A DNA stretch of 37,635 nt from JABDPF01 sp036351575 (GTDB lineage Bacteria; Pseudomonadota; Gammaproteobacteria; Xanthomonadales; SZUA-36): the NCBI GenBank assembly GCA_036351575.1, contig JAZBPJ010000138.1, positions 1 through 37,635 on the forward strand, in the 5' to 3' direction. Of this stretch, positions 25,642 to 34,451 are shown piece after piece. A program made the translations under genes and the position numbers. The notes beneath the pieces were generated by a model that saw nothing but the letters and a program-made list of their open reading frames with translations, ran no database searches and had not been told where the DNA came from. Within the stretch, counting starts at the first letter, position 1; each line of letters begins with the position of its first letter.

Positions 25642-27042
25642 TCAGGATTTGGTTCGGCGGTGACGCACCGAGCGGTCGAGCTCGTTGAACTCGGCCACGA
25701 CCTGGTCCGCCAGCGATTGCAGGTCTTCCAGGTCCCGCGTCGCAACGAGGCCGAAGTGCAGGATTCCGTCGTAGCTGAACATCGTGATATTGAGGCGCAG
25801 CCCCGGCGACAGCGTACTGATCGGGTACATGCGCTCGACGCGGCTTCCAAAGACGTAGCGCGGATCATTCGGTCCGGGCAGATTCGAGACGACGGCGTGC
25901 CCGTTGGTGGGCAACACGTCGGTCAGGCCCAGTTTGCTGATGGCCTCGCTGATGCTGCCCGCCAGGAACGTGAATTGTTCGAAAGCAACCGCGGGAATGC
26001 CGGCTACCTGGTACTTGACGTTCTGCAGCTTGAAGCCTATTTCCCTTAAGCGGCGGTAGGGTGAAAGCCCGGGATGAGCGAGGTCGACGACGGTGATGCC
26101 GAGACGGTTGCCGGAGTTTCCGTCCTGGCCGTTCCTGAGGTTGACCGGCATCTGGATCGATATCGGGTGGTCGAGCACGATACCGTTCTTGGCCAGGTAG
26201 CTGTGTACCGCCCCGTCGATGCAGGAAAGCGCGACGTGGTTCAGTGTCGAACAGGTCGCATCGCACAGGTCGTAGACGCGTTTCATCGAGATGCCCGAGG
26301 TGGCTATGGCCCGGCCGGAGCGGGCGCTGCCGGTCATCGGCGTGTCGGCCGGTGTATTGAACAGCAAAGATACCGCATCGTGGGTCAGCCCGGCGCGCTC
26401 GATGGCCTGCTGGGCGGTGAGCTTCATGATGCCGCCCGCCGAACGGGCCTGCTGTTTCGCCAGGTCGGCCAGGCCGCAAAGAACCTTTCCCGGTTTGGGC
26501 AGCTGGCGCTTCCCCTGCCTGCGCTGGCGCTTGGGGTTGATGGCCCAGGGCGGTATGAACGCGAGATCGTCTTGCGACCTGGCGAAGCCCTTGTCCATCC
26601 AGGACGTCATGGTCATGCCGTCGGCATAGGAGTGGTGCAGCTTGAAGTACAGGGCGAACTTTCCACCGCGGATCCCGTCGATCAGGTGAAATTCCCACAG
26701 CGGGCGGCTGCGGTCGAGCATGGGCTCGTGCAGCAGGGAGACTTTCTCCTTGGCTTCCTCCCAGCTGATGGCCCGGCCTTCGTGGTGGTAGAACACGTGG
26801 TTTTCGTAGGCGAAATGGCGGCAGGTGCTCCAGTGCGGCCCCAGGGGACTGATGAAATGGATGATCTGGTCGAAAGGCGGCGCAACGTCTACTGACTCGA
26901 GCGCAGTTTTGATCAGCGTCTCGCAGTAATTGGCGGGGCTGCCGGCGGGTTTCTTGCAGCGCATCAGGCCTGCGACGTGCTTCGGGCTGTCCTCCGTTTC
27001 GGCCACGAAAAAGGCCAGGTCCATCAACGATAGCTTTTTCAT
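25642..27042 (-). CDS. Wax ester synthase / diacylglycerol acyltransferase (WS/DGAT)
   Basis: This 466-aa enzyme joins fatty acyl-CoA to a fatty alcohol or diacylglycerol, making storage wax esters or triacylglycerol at the inner membrane. The catalytic HHxxxDG motif is HHSYADG (136-142). PLWEFHLI (114-121) precedes it, as in the family. The C-terminal region has NLPGPNDPRY and MFSYDGILHFGL. ATG 27042 overlaps the roxA stop (ATGA), and GGAGA lies seven bases before it. It closes a purB-roxA-WS/DGAT transcription unit. Direct coupling of lipid storage to purine synthesis and ribosome hydroxylation is unusual and may reflect growth-state control, which is inference. Confidence 0.93.
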   Translation of the reverse strand: MKKLSLMDLAFFVAETEDSPKHVAGLMRCKKPAGSPANYCETLIKTALESVDVAPPFDQIIHFISPLGPHWSTCRHFAYENHVFYHHEGRAISWEEAKEKVSLLHEPMLDRSRPLWEFHLIDGIRGGKFALYFKLHHSYADGMTMTSWMDKGFARSQDDLAFIPPWAINPKRQRRQGKRQLPKPGKVLCGLADLAKQQARSAGGIMKLTAQQAIERAGLTHDAVSLLFNTPADTPMTGSARSGRAIATSGISMKRVYDLCDATCSTLNHVALSCIDGAVHSYLAKNGIVLDHPISIQMPVNLRNGQDGNSGNRLGITVVDLAHPGLSPYRRLREIGFKLQNVKYQVAGIPAVAFEQFTFLAGSISEAISKLGLTDVLPTNGHAVVSNLPGPNDPRYVFGSRVERMYPISTLSPGLRLNITMFSYDGILHFGLVATRDLEDLQSLADQVVAEFNELDRSVRHRRTKS

Positions 27043-28178
27043 GACGACGTCTCCAGGTACAGGTGCCCGCTGTTCAGCAATGCGGCCAGCAGGGCCGGGT
27101 CTTCGGCCGCCAGCGCCGGGGCCTCGCTATCCAGCCGCGCAGGTTCGCAGACCCTGGCCGCGAAGCCGCGGCTGCAGGAATAGGCCTGCCCCGCAGCGAA
27201 CAGCCTCGCTTGCCCGGGTTCACCGGCCGTCCAGATCAGCCGGGTCCAGGGATGTTGCCGCAGAACGCCGTTCTGCGCCAGCAGGGATGCGACGGCCTCA
27301 GGTGAAATCGGGCGTTCGGGAGCGGCCGGTGTGTGTGCCAGCCGGTAGCCCGACAGAAAGCAGCCCAGGAATTCGCTGAAATCATTCCGGTCATCGGCGC
27401 AGGCGTGCAGCATGGCCGCGAAGCGGTCGATTGCCGCGGCGCTGACCTCGGCCCCCTCGCCCGTTTCCAGGTCCGGGTCCGAGTATCTCCGCCCCTCGCC
27501 GCGCGTGTCCGCCAGCCATTCGCCCAGCCCGAGCAGCACGTCGGACGTGCTGGGAGCCCGCATGCCGAACGACCAGGTCATGCCGCTGTCCAGGGCGACC
27601 CCATGATGGGGCACGCCGGGAGGCAGGTAGAGCATGTCGCCCGGCTCAAGGATCCATTCATGTTCTGGTTCGAACGATTCAAGCACGTTGAGCTCGGTAT
27701 CCGGCAAAAGCGCGGTGTCCGCGTCTTCGGCTATCTGCCAGAGCCGTTTTCCGGCCGCCTGCAGAAGGAACACGTCGTATTGGTCGACGTGCGGCCCCAC
27801 CGAGCCCCCGGGGGCCGCCACGCTGACCATCAGGTCGTCGATGCGCCAGCTGGGGAGAAAGTCGAAATGCGCCAAGAGCGCCTGCAGCGGCGGATAGTGT
27901 TTCTCGACGTCCTGCACCAGCAGGGTCCAGCGCTCTGCGGGCAGGGACCTCAGGGTTTCCTCGTCGAAAGGACCGTATTCCAGGCTCCAGTCGTGTTCGG
28001 GAAAGCCGCCGCGCACGAGCCGGCTTTCAGCGAGTTCGTCACAGGCCAGGCCGGCGATGTCGTCCGCGTCCAGTTCCGGGCTGAAATCCGGGAATGCCCG
28101 GCGGATCAGCAAGGGCTTTTTCTGCCAGTAATCACGCAGAAATTCCTCGCTGCCAGGCATTCCCGGGGGCGGCATCAT
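27039..28178 (-). CDS. roxA: JmjC/cupin ribosomal oxygenase, YcfD/RoxA type
   Basis: The 379-aa protein matches bacterial YcfD/RoxA, an Fe(II)- and 2-oxoglutarate-dependent oxygenase. It hydroxylates an arginine of ribosomal protein uL16 in E. coli. The iron ligands are His130 and Asp132 in GPHVDQYDVFLLQ and the distal His191 in YLPPGVPHHGV. The N-terminus (FLRDYWQKKPLLIRRAFPDF) is characteristic. The C-terminal dimerisation and winged-helix part is present. Its ATG 28178 shares a base with the purB stop (TAATG); a second ATG follows at once. It overlaps the wax synthase start by 4 bp. The cosubstrate 2-oxoglutarate comes from Icd. Confidence 0.93.
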   Translation of the reverse strand: MMPPPGMPGSEEFLRDYWQKKPLLIRRAFPDFSPELDADDIAGLACDELAESRLVRGGFPEHDWSLEYGPFDEETLRSLPAERWTLLVQDVEKHYPPLQALLAHFDFLPSWRIDDLMVSVAAPGGSVGPHVDQYDVFLLQAAGKRLWQIAEDADTALLPDTELNVLESFEPEHEWILEPGDMLYLPPGVPHHGVALDSGMTWSFGMRAPSTSDVLLGLGEWLADTRGEGRRYSDPDLETGEGAEVSAAAIDRFAAMLHACADDRNDFSEFLGCFLSGYRLAHTPAAPERPISPEAVASLLAQNGVLRQHPWTRLIWTAGEPGQARLFAAGQAYSCSRGFAARVCEPARLDSEAPALAAEDPALLAALLNSGHLYLETSS

Positions 28179-29557
28179 TATTCCTGCTTGCCCGCTGACC
28201 GGGCCATGTCGGCCGCGTTGCCGGTGTAGTTGCCGGGCCGCAGTTCCAGCAGGCGCCGCCTGGCTTCCTCGGGAAGGTCAAGGCTGTTGACGAACCGGGT
28301 CAATTCATCCGGGCCGATCGCTTTTCCGCGGGTCAGCGCCTTGAGCTGTTCGTAGGGGTTTTTGATGCCGTAGCGGCGCATCATGGTCTGGATGGGTTCC
28401 GCCAGCACTTCCCAGCTGGCATCCAGGTCCGCGGCCAGGCGTTCTTCATGCACTTCCAGCTTGGACAGGCCTTTTGACAGGGACGCGAATGCAACCACAG
28501 CGTGGCCCCAGGCCGTGCCCATGGCGCGCAGGACGGTGGAATCGGTCAGGTCGCGCTGCCAGCGGGAAAGCGGCAGCTTGGCGGCCAGGTGTTCGAGCAG
28601 TGCGTTGGCGACCCCCAGGTTGCCCTCGGCGTTTTCAAAATCGATCGGGTTGACCTTGTGCGGCATCGTTGACGAACCGACTTCGCCCTCGACCGGCTTC
28701 TGGCGGAAATAGCCGATCGAGATGTAGGCCCAGATGTCCCGGCAGAAGTCGATCAGGACCGTGTGGTAGCGGCATTGCGCATGGAACAGTTCGGCCATCC
28801 AGTCGTGCGGTTCGATCTGGGTCGTGTAGGGGTTCCACTCGAGGCCCAGCGACTCCACGAAATCACGTGATAAGGCAGGCCAGTCGATGCCAGGGTAAAC
28901 ACTCAGGTGTGCGTTGAAATTACCGACAGCGCCGTTGATCTTGCCAAGGTAGTCCTGCCGGCCGATCAGGCGGGTTTGCCGCCGCAGGCGCGCCAGCACG
29001 TTGGCCATTTCCTTGCCCAGGGTCGTCGGTGAAGCCGTTTGTCCATGCGTGCGGGAGAGCATGGCGAGGTCGGCATTGGCTTGCGCCAGTTCTTCGAGCG
29101 CATGCTCGATGCGCTGCATGGCGGGCGACAGCACCATCTCCTGCGCGTCTTTCGCCATCAGGGCGTAAGCCAGGTTGTTGATGTCCTCGGAGGTGCAGGC
29201 GAAGTGCAGAAACTCGGCGTGTCCGGCCAGTTCCGGCACCCGTTCGAATTTTTCCTTGAGGAAATACTCGACCGCCTTGACGTCGTGGTTCGTAACGGAT
29301 TCGATTTCCTTGACGCGCACTGCTGACGCCTCGTCGAATTCCGCCGCCAGTTCGTCCAGGTAGTCGCTGGCCGCAGCGCTGAGGGTTGGCAGCTCCGGGA
29401 TGCCCGGCTGGGCGCAGAGCGCCTGAAACCAGCGGATTTCGACGATGACACGCCGGTGGATCAGGCCGAATTCGCTGCAAACCGGGCGCAGCGCCCGGGT
29501 TTTTTCACTATATCGTCCGTCTACGGACGAAATTGCAGTCAGGCTGCTGAGGTTCAT
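28178..29557 (-). CDS. purB: Adenylosuccinate lyase
   Basis: PurB cleaves SAICAR and adenylosuccinate in purine synthesis. The 459-aa protein has the E. coli-type start MNLSSLTAISSVDGRY, the base-region SRTHGQTASPTTLGKE with His171, and the fumarase/aspartase signature GSSTMPHKVNP with catalytic Ser295. These numbers equal those of E. coli PurB. AGGA directly abuts the ATG, so the ribosome-binding site is unusually close, and initiation may use other contacts. It starts a three-gene unit with roxA and the wax synthase. A hairpin of the GGGG/CCCC family lies upstream. Confidence 0.97.
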   Translation of the reverse strand: MNLSSLTAISSVDGRYSEKTRALRPVCSEFGLIHRRVIVEIRWFQALCAQPGIPELPTLSAAASDYLDELAAEFDEASAVRVKEIESVTNHDVKAVEYFLKEKFERVPELAGHAEFLHFACTSEDINNLAYALMAKDAQEMVLSPAMQRIEHALEELAQANADLAMLSRTHGQTASPTTLGKEMANVLARLRRQTRLIGRQDYLGKINGAVGNFNAHLSVYPGIDWPALSRDFVESLGLEWNPYTTQIEPHDWMAELFHAQCRYHTVLIDFCRDIWAYISIGYFRQKPVEGEVGSSTMPHKVNPIDFENAEGNLGVANALLEHLAAKLPLSRWQRDLTDSTVLRAMGTAWGHAVVAFASLSKGLSKLEVHEERLAADLDASWEVLAEPIQTMMRRYGIKNPYEQLKALTRGKAIGPDELTRFVNSLDLPEEARRRLLELRPGNYTGNAADMARSAGKQE

Positions 29558-29641
29558 TCCTAATACCGCCGTGGGGCCGGAAAACCATTATTGTCTCATT
29601 AATTGCCCGAGAAGTAACACAGGGCAGGGCGCCCCATGGCC

Positions 29642-29720
29642 GGAAGACATGGGAAGACATGGGGTCAGAGTAGCTCAGCTACTCTGACCCCCGGTTTTCT
29701 GAGCTACTCTGACCCCGGTT
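29642..29720. repeat. GGGG/CCCC hairpin element C with duplicated half-arm
   Basis: A perfect 14-bp stem, GGGGTCAGAGTAGC at 29661-29674 and its complement at 29678-29691, has a 3-base loop. Its right arm plus flank, GCTACTCTGACCCC then CGGTT, is repeated (GCTACTCTGACCCCGGTT at 29703-29720), ending two bases before the permease stop codon. On the other side GGAAGACATG is duplicated in tandem (29642-29651 and 29652-29661). The core equals element B except for one T-A pair in place of G-C, a compensatory change. Neither strand has a real terminator tail. Confidence 0.85.
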
Positions 29721-29722
29721 AG

Positions 29723-30666
29723 TCAGCTTTCCGTTGCGCGCCGGCGGAACCAGTGCGCCGCCACGAGGAATACCGCCGCGACGGCCAGGCCGGCCAGCAT
29801 CTGCATGGAGAATAGCCGGTCCAGCATGTTGGCGATCGTGACCGCATGGTCGAAATCCCCGGTCAGGGGCACGCCAAGGGCAGGGCCGGCGCCTTCCTCG
29901 CTGATTTCCGCGGAAATGATGACCGGTGCGTTGAAAAACCAGTCCTTGATCAGGCTGCCCAGGTTGCCCTGCAGCGAAAAACTCTGCAGGAACTCGATCC
30001 AGCCCTGCAGAACGGTCAGGATCAACGGCGGCAGGGTGGCAAACAGCAACGGCACCCGCGGTGCGAACGAGGAAACCAGCAGCAGCCAGCCGAACATCGG
30101 CAGCGACCAGATGGACGTCGCCAGCCACGAGGCGGCAACCATGCCCCAGACTTTCAGGGGGCTGGATTCCGCGATGAACAGGGTCCAGGGGTTGCCGTCG
30201 GACAGGGCGATCGTGATCGAGATGATGATGGCGGTCACGATATGCGTGAGGATGAACACCACCAGAAAAGCGAGCGGAATCAACACCATGGCGGTCAGCA
30301 GCTTGGACGCGATGGTCAGCGTGTCGCTGGCGGGCAGCGACTTCCAGAACAGGATGCTGCGGTCCTTGCGGTCGTCGTACAGTGCGCCGAGCAGGTAGAA
30401 AAACACCACAAAGGACATGACCACGGCGAAGAAGGCAGAGCTCGCCAGCCCGCCCTGGTAGAGAATCTCGCTGCGCATTTCAGGCGACATCTTGCCCAGC
30501 TCGGCGATTGCCATTTTCGTGGTGTAGCCGTCCGCGTCGAAATGACTCATCGTGAAAACGGCCATCAGGATGCCGGCGACGTGGAACGCGCCGATGACCA
30601 GCGGGGTGGTGCGGATGGCCCCCTTGTTTTCCCAGAACTCCCGTTTGATCAGCGCCAGCAGCGAAT

Positions 30667-30670
<4 letters not shown>
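29723..30670 (-). CDS. ABC transporter permease
   Basis: The 315-aa protein has about six predicted membrane helices. The first is near residues 22-40. Others include SSAFFAVVMSFVVFFYLLGA, LTAMVLIPLAFLVVFILTHI and AGLAVAAVFLVAAHWF. LLGALYDDRKDRSILFWKSLP is a phrase seen in ABC-2 type permeases. A strong GGAGGTGA site precedes the ATG, which overlaps the ATPase stop by 4 bp (ATGA). With the ATPase it should form an exporter; the transported molecule is unknown. In related YtrA-type operons the transporters answer cell-wall stress or peptides, so that is a reasonable but untested guess. Confidence 0.85.
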
Positions 30671-31527
<857 letters not shown>

Positions 31528-31531
31528 CGGT

Positions 31532-31897
31532 TCAGTTACCTTTCTTCTTGATCGCATCGAGCAAACCGGCCGGGTCGAGTCCCAGTTGCTCGATGCGGCT
31601 GATCATGGACGGCCACTCTTCTTCGAGAAAACGGGTGCGCTCGGATTCCAGGAGCCTGGAGCGGGCGCCCGCGCAGACGAACATGCCAAGACCGCGACGC
31701 TTTTCGACGAGGCCGTCATCGACGAGCGCCTGGTAGGACTTGGAGACGGTAATCGGGTTGAGCTGGAACTCGGACGCCACCGTGCGTACGGAAGGCAGCG
31801 CCTCGCCCTCGGCGAGGGTGCCGTCCAGGATCATGGCGACGGTGCGTTCCTTCAGCTGCCAGTAGATCGGCTGGCTGTCGTTCCAGTTTGCGGGCAT
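31532..31897 (-). CDS. GntR regulator, YtrA subfamily
   Basis: The 121-aa protein has an N-terminal GntR winged helix (PIYWQLKERTVAMILDGTL, then the recognition region LPSVRTVASEFQLNPITVSKSY and the wing EKRRGLGMFV) and only a short C-terminal helix. This is the YtrA type, which usually represses its own operon with an ABC transporter. No ribosome-binding site precedes the ATG. The start lies ten bases after the stop of the small membrane protein gene, so translation probably depends on reinitiation. A palindromic operator candidate lies in the promoter at 32173-32196. Confidence 0.92.
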   Translation of the reverse strand: MPANWNDSQPIYWQLKERTVAMILDGTLAEGEALPSVRTVASEFQLNPITVSKSYQALVDDGLVEKRRGLGMFVCAGARSRLLESERTRFLEEEWPSMISRIEQLGLDPAGLLDAIKKKGN

Positions 31898-31907
31898 CGG
31901 GGGGCGC

Positions 31908-32138
31908 TCAGTTGCGGCGGAACAGGTACAGGCTGACCCTGAAGCCCTTGTTTTTATTCACGGAAGCCGCGTTTCCGGCTGCCGCAGCGTCATTTTGAAC
32001 CAGTGCCGGACCGGACTGCTGTGATTCATCCGCGATGCGCTCGATGCTCGCGGCGCTGGCGGCGATCAGAAGAAATGCGGCCAGCACGGCCAGCTGGTTG
32101 GAAACCCGGTAGCGGTGCGCTCTCGTGAGTCTGAACAT
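31908..32138 (-). CDS. Small one-helix membrane protein of the GntR/ABC operon
   Basis: From ATG 32138, preceded by a good AAGGA site, the product is 76 aa. It has a basic N-terminus (MFRLTRAHRYRV), one hydrophobic helix (about residues 15-32, QLAVLAAFLLIAASAA), a polar, alanine-rich middle and a C-terminus GFRVSLYLFRRN. I recognise no family. It may be a membrane peptide sensed or exported by the adjacent transporter, or a regulatory subunit; these are guesses. It is the first gene of the operon. The low-complexity segment NDAAAAGNAASVNKNKG may be disordered. A longer in-frame ORF to 32213 would cross the promoter and is rejected. Confidence 0.65.
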   Translation of the reverse strand: MFRLTRAHRYRVSNQLAVLAAFLLIAASAASIERIADESQQSGPALVQNDAAAAGNAASVNKNKGFRVSLYLFRRN

Positions 32139-32172
32139 GGTGTTTTTCCTTCCAACAACGCAATGGTTATTC

Positions 32173-32214
32173 AGTGTTGTAGTGAAGTATAACACTACCT
32201 CCGCGAATTGCAAA
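32173..32214 (-). promoter_or_regulatory. Promoter with palindromic operator for the GntR/ABC operon
   Basis: A 24-bp inverted repeat, AGTGTT (32173-32178) and AACACT (32191-32196) around 12 bases, overlaps a minus-strand -10 box TATACT (32191 to 32186). The -35 box is TTTGCA (32214 to 32209) at 17 bp, or TTGCAA at 16 bp. A nested GTAGTG/CACTAC pair is also present. YtrA-type regulators bind inverted repeats of this AGTGT...ACACT form, so the operon is probably self-repressed. The -35 box lies inside the 3' end of the symporter gene. Confidence 0.7.
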
Positions 32215-33601
32215 CCTTTTTTGAACCGAGAAGCGCCAGTGCCAGTGCGAGCGCCAGCGGCACGAGTCGTTCAACCCAGTCGCCGGGGGATTCGATCGTC
32301 CAGCTGAGGACCACGGTCAGCGTAAAACCGGTGGCCAGGGCTGCAACGCGCCAGGCGGGAAGCACCGGCCCGCGCCATAGCGTAACGACCAGCAACGGCC
32401 CGAATGCTGCGGCCAGGGCCTGCCAGGCAAAAAGCACGCGCCCGAATATGTCGTCCGGAAAAAACACGGCCAATGCGATGGCGACGGCGCCCAGTGCCAG
32501 CACGACCCAACGCGCGCGCACCAGGCCGGATCGGTCGGAGCGGCCGTCTCCGAGGTCGTGGCTCACGCTTGAGGCTGCAACCAGCAGTTGGCTGTCGGCC
32601 GTCGACATGATCGCGGAGAGGATCGCGGACACCATGATGCCGGCCGCCACCGCGGGAAGAAGCAGGGTGGCCAGCGCGAACAGGACCTGTTCGCCGTCGC
32701 CCAGGCCGGAAATGAGCACGCGCCCGCACCAGCCCAGCGTTACCATGCCCGTGTAGATGACAACAGCCCAGGCAACAGCGATGCGCCTGCCCCGGCGCAG
32801 CGCGTCACTGTCCCTGAGGGCCATGAAACGGTTCACCACGTGAGGCTGACCGGGGTAGCCGAGCCCGATGCCGAACAGCCCGAGCACGAAACCGACCGCG
32901 GCCGCCCAAGAAGACTGGCCGGTCCAGGAAAAGCCGCCGTTATCGCCCGTTTTGAGCGTATCGACCAATTCCGCCGCCCCGCCGACCGCGGCCAGCGCCA
33001 ATAACGGCAGGAGCAGGGCGCAGAAGGCCATCAGCAAACCCTGCACGCTGTCGGTTACGCTGGCCGCCCAGAAACCGCCCAGCCAGACGTAAACGAGCAC
33101 GACCGCTGCGCCGATGACGATGGCGGGCACCGGGTCGATGTCGAGCACACCCGCAAAAGTCTTGCCGGCGGCCTGGAACTGGGCGGCGATATAGAACGTG
33201 AAGGAAAACAGGATGACCGCCGCACCCAGGCGCATCACGGCCTTGCGTGCAGGATCGCCCCTCGGCCCCGCGATGAACTCGGTCAGCGTAATCGCCCCGC
33301 TCTCGCGGCTGCGCTCGGACAGGCGCGGGGCGATCAGGAACCAGTTGATGCAGAACCCCATGACCGTTGCGGGAATCAGCCAGATGGCCGGCAGGCCCCA
33401 GGCAAACGCTGCGCCGCTCACGCCCAGCAGGCTCCAGGCGGAGGAAGAACTGGCCGAGGCGCTGAGGGCCGCGACCATGCCGCCCAGTTTACGGCCGCCC
33501 AGGTAAAAATCCGCGCTGTCGCTGTTGCGCCGGCTGGCCCACCAGCCGATGCCCAGCATCAGGACCTGGTACGCGATCAGGGTAAAAAGTATTCCGGTCA
33601 T
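32195..33601 (-). CDS. Sodium:solute symporter (SSS family, PutP-like)
   Basis: This 468-aa protein has about 13 predicted membrane helices and the SSS family pattern. It includes FYLGGRKLGGMVAALSASASSSSAWSLLG near the N-terminus, GLGYPGQPHVVNRFMALRD in the middle and the sodium-site helix MVSAILSAIMSTADSQLLVAASS. The last is close to the PutP sodium/proline motif. Proline or another amino acid is the most likely substrate. ATG 33601 gives the usual N-terminus, but the ribosome-binding site is poor. Its last codons overlap the promoter and operator of the downstream GntR operon. The gene is divergent from the FKBP gene. Confidence 0.9.
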   Translation of the reverse strand: MTGILFTLIAYQVLMLGIGWWASRRNSDSADFYLGGRKLGGMVAALSASASSSSAWSLLGVSGAAFAWGLPAIWLIPATVMGFCINWFLIAPRLSERSRESGAITLTEFIAGPRGDPARKAVMRLGAAVILFSFTFYIAAQFQAAGKTFAGVLDIDPVPAIVIGAAVVLVYVWLGGFWAASVTDSVQGLLMAFCALLLPLLALAAVGGAAELVDTLKTGDNGGFSWTGQSSWAAAVGFVLGLFGIGLGYPGQPHVVNRFMALRDSDALRRGRRIAVAWAVVIYTGMVTLGWCGRVLISGLGDGEQVLFALATLLLPAVAAGIMVSAILSAIMSTADSQLLVAASSVSHDLGDGRSDRSGLVRARWVVLALGAVAIALAVFFPDDIFGRVLFAWQALAAAFGPLLVVTLWRGPVLPAWRVAALATGFTLTVVLSWTIESPGDWVERLVPLALALALALLGSKKVCNSRR

Positions 33602-33758
33602 TCCGGGCGGCTCATGTCAAAAGCGCAGCATACCAAAACCGTTCAGGCGCCGGTTCCATTGCGGCGCGGCCCAGTTTGAAGGACAATTACGCGTTCTCTT
33701 CGGGGGATCGCTCGCCGGTACGCCGAAACCCGTTATTCACTATTGGAGCACCATTCAA

Positions 33759-34442
33759 ATGAACATCACTCTGAAAACCTGTGCGCTTGCCGCGGCAGTC
33801 ATCTTTTCCGGCAACGCCATGGCGGCCGAGCTCGAGACGGAATCCCAGAAACTGGGTTACGTGTTCGGCATGGAAATCGGCAACCAGCTCAAGCAGGGCG
33901 GCGCGGATTTTGATATCGACACCCTGACCGAGGCCCTGAAAGCAGCCTACAACGACGAAGAACTGGCCATGACCCCGGAACAGGCGGCTGCCGTTCGCAA
34001 CGAATACATCGCCGCCCGTCGCGCCGAGGCCCAGGCGGCCCAGCAGGAAGTGGCGTCGAAGAACGCCGCCGACGGTGACAAATTCCTTCTTGAAAACGCG
34101 CAGAAAGAAGGCGTTCAGGTGACTGACTCGGGATTGCAATACCAGGTCATTAGCATGGGTGAAGGTCCGAAACCCGCCGCGACCGATACTGTGACGGTGC
34201 ACTATCGCGGCACGCTGCTGGACGGTACCGAGTTCGACAGTTCCTACTCGCGTAACCAGGAAGCCACTTTCGGGCTGAACCAGGTCATCCCGGGCTGGAC
34301 CGAGGGACTGCAGCTGATGCCCGTGGGCAGCAAGTTCAAGTTCTTCATTCCTTCCGGTCTCGCTTACGGCCCGAACGGACCGCCGTCCATCGGCCCGAAC
34401 GCGACCCTGATTTTTGAAGTGGAACTGCTCGGTATTAAATAA
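33759..34442 (+). CDS. Periplasmic FKBP-type peptidyl-prolyl isomerase (Mip/FkpA type)
   Basis: The 227-aa product has a signal peptide (MNITLKTCALAAAVIFSG, cleavage AMA-AE), an N-terminal helical dimerisation domain (about 28-115, LGYVFGMEIGNQLK) and a C-terminal FKBP domain. The latter has VTVHYRGTLLDGTEFDSSY, VIPGWTEGLQLMPVGSKFKF and IPSGLAYG. This matches Mip/FkpA-type chaperone-isomerases that help folding in the periplasm. ATG 33759 is preferred, with GGAG at 33744-33747. It is followed by ugd after nine bases, an unusual pairing that is probably one transcript. Confidence 0.92.
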   Translation: MNITLKTCALAAAVIFSGNAMAAELETESQKLGYVFGMEIGNQLKQGGADFDIDTLTEALKAAYNDEELAMTPEQAAAVRNEYIAARRAEAQAAQQEVASKNAADGDKFLLENAQKEGVQVTDSGLQYQVISMGEGPKPAATDTVTVHYRGTLLDGTEFDSSYSRNQEATFGLNQVIPGWTEGLQLMPVGSKFKFFIPSGLAYGPNGPPSIGPNATLIFEVELLGIK

Positions 34443-34451
34443 ACAAAGGCT

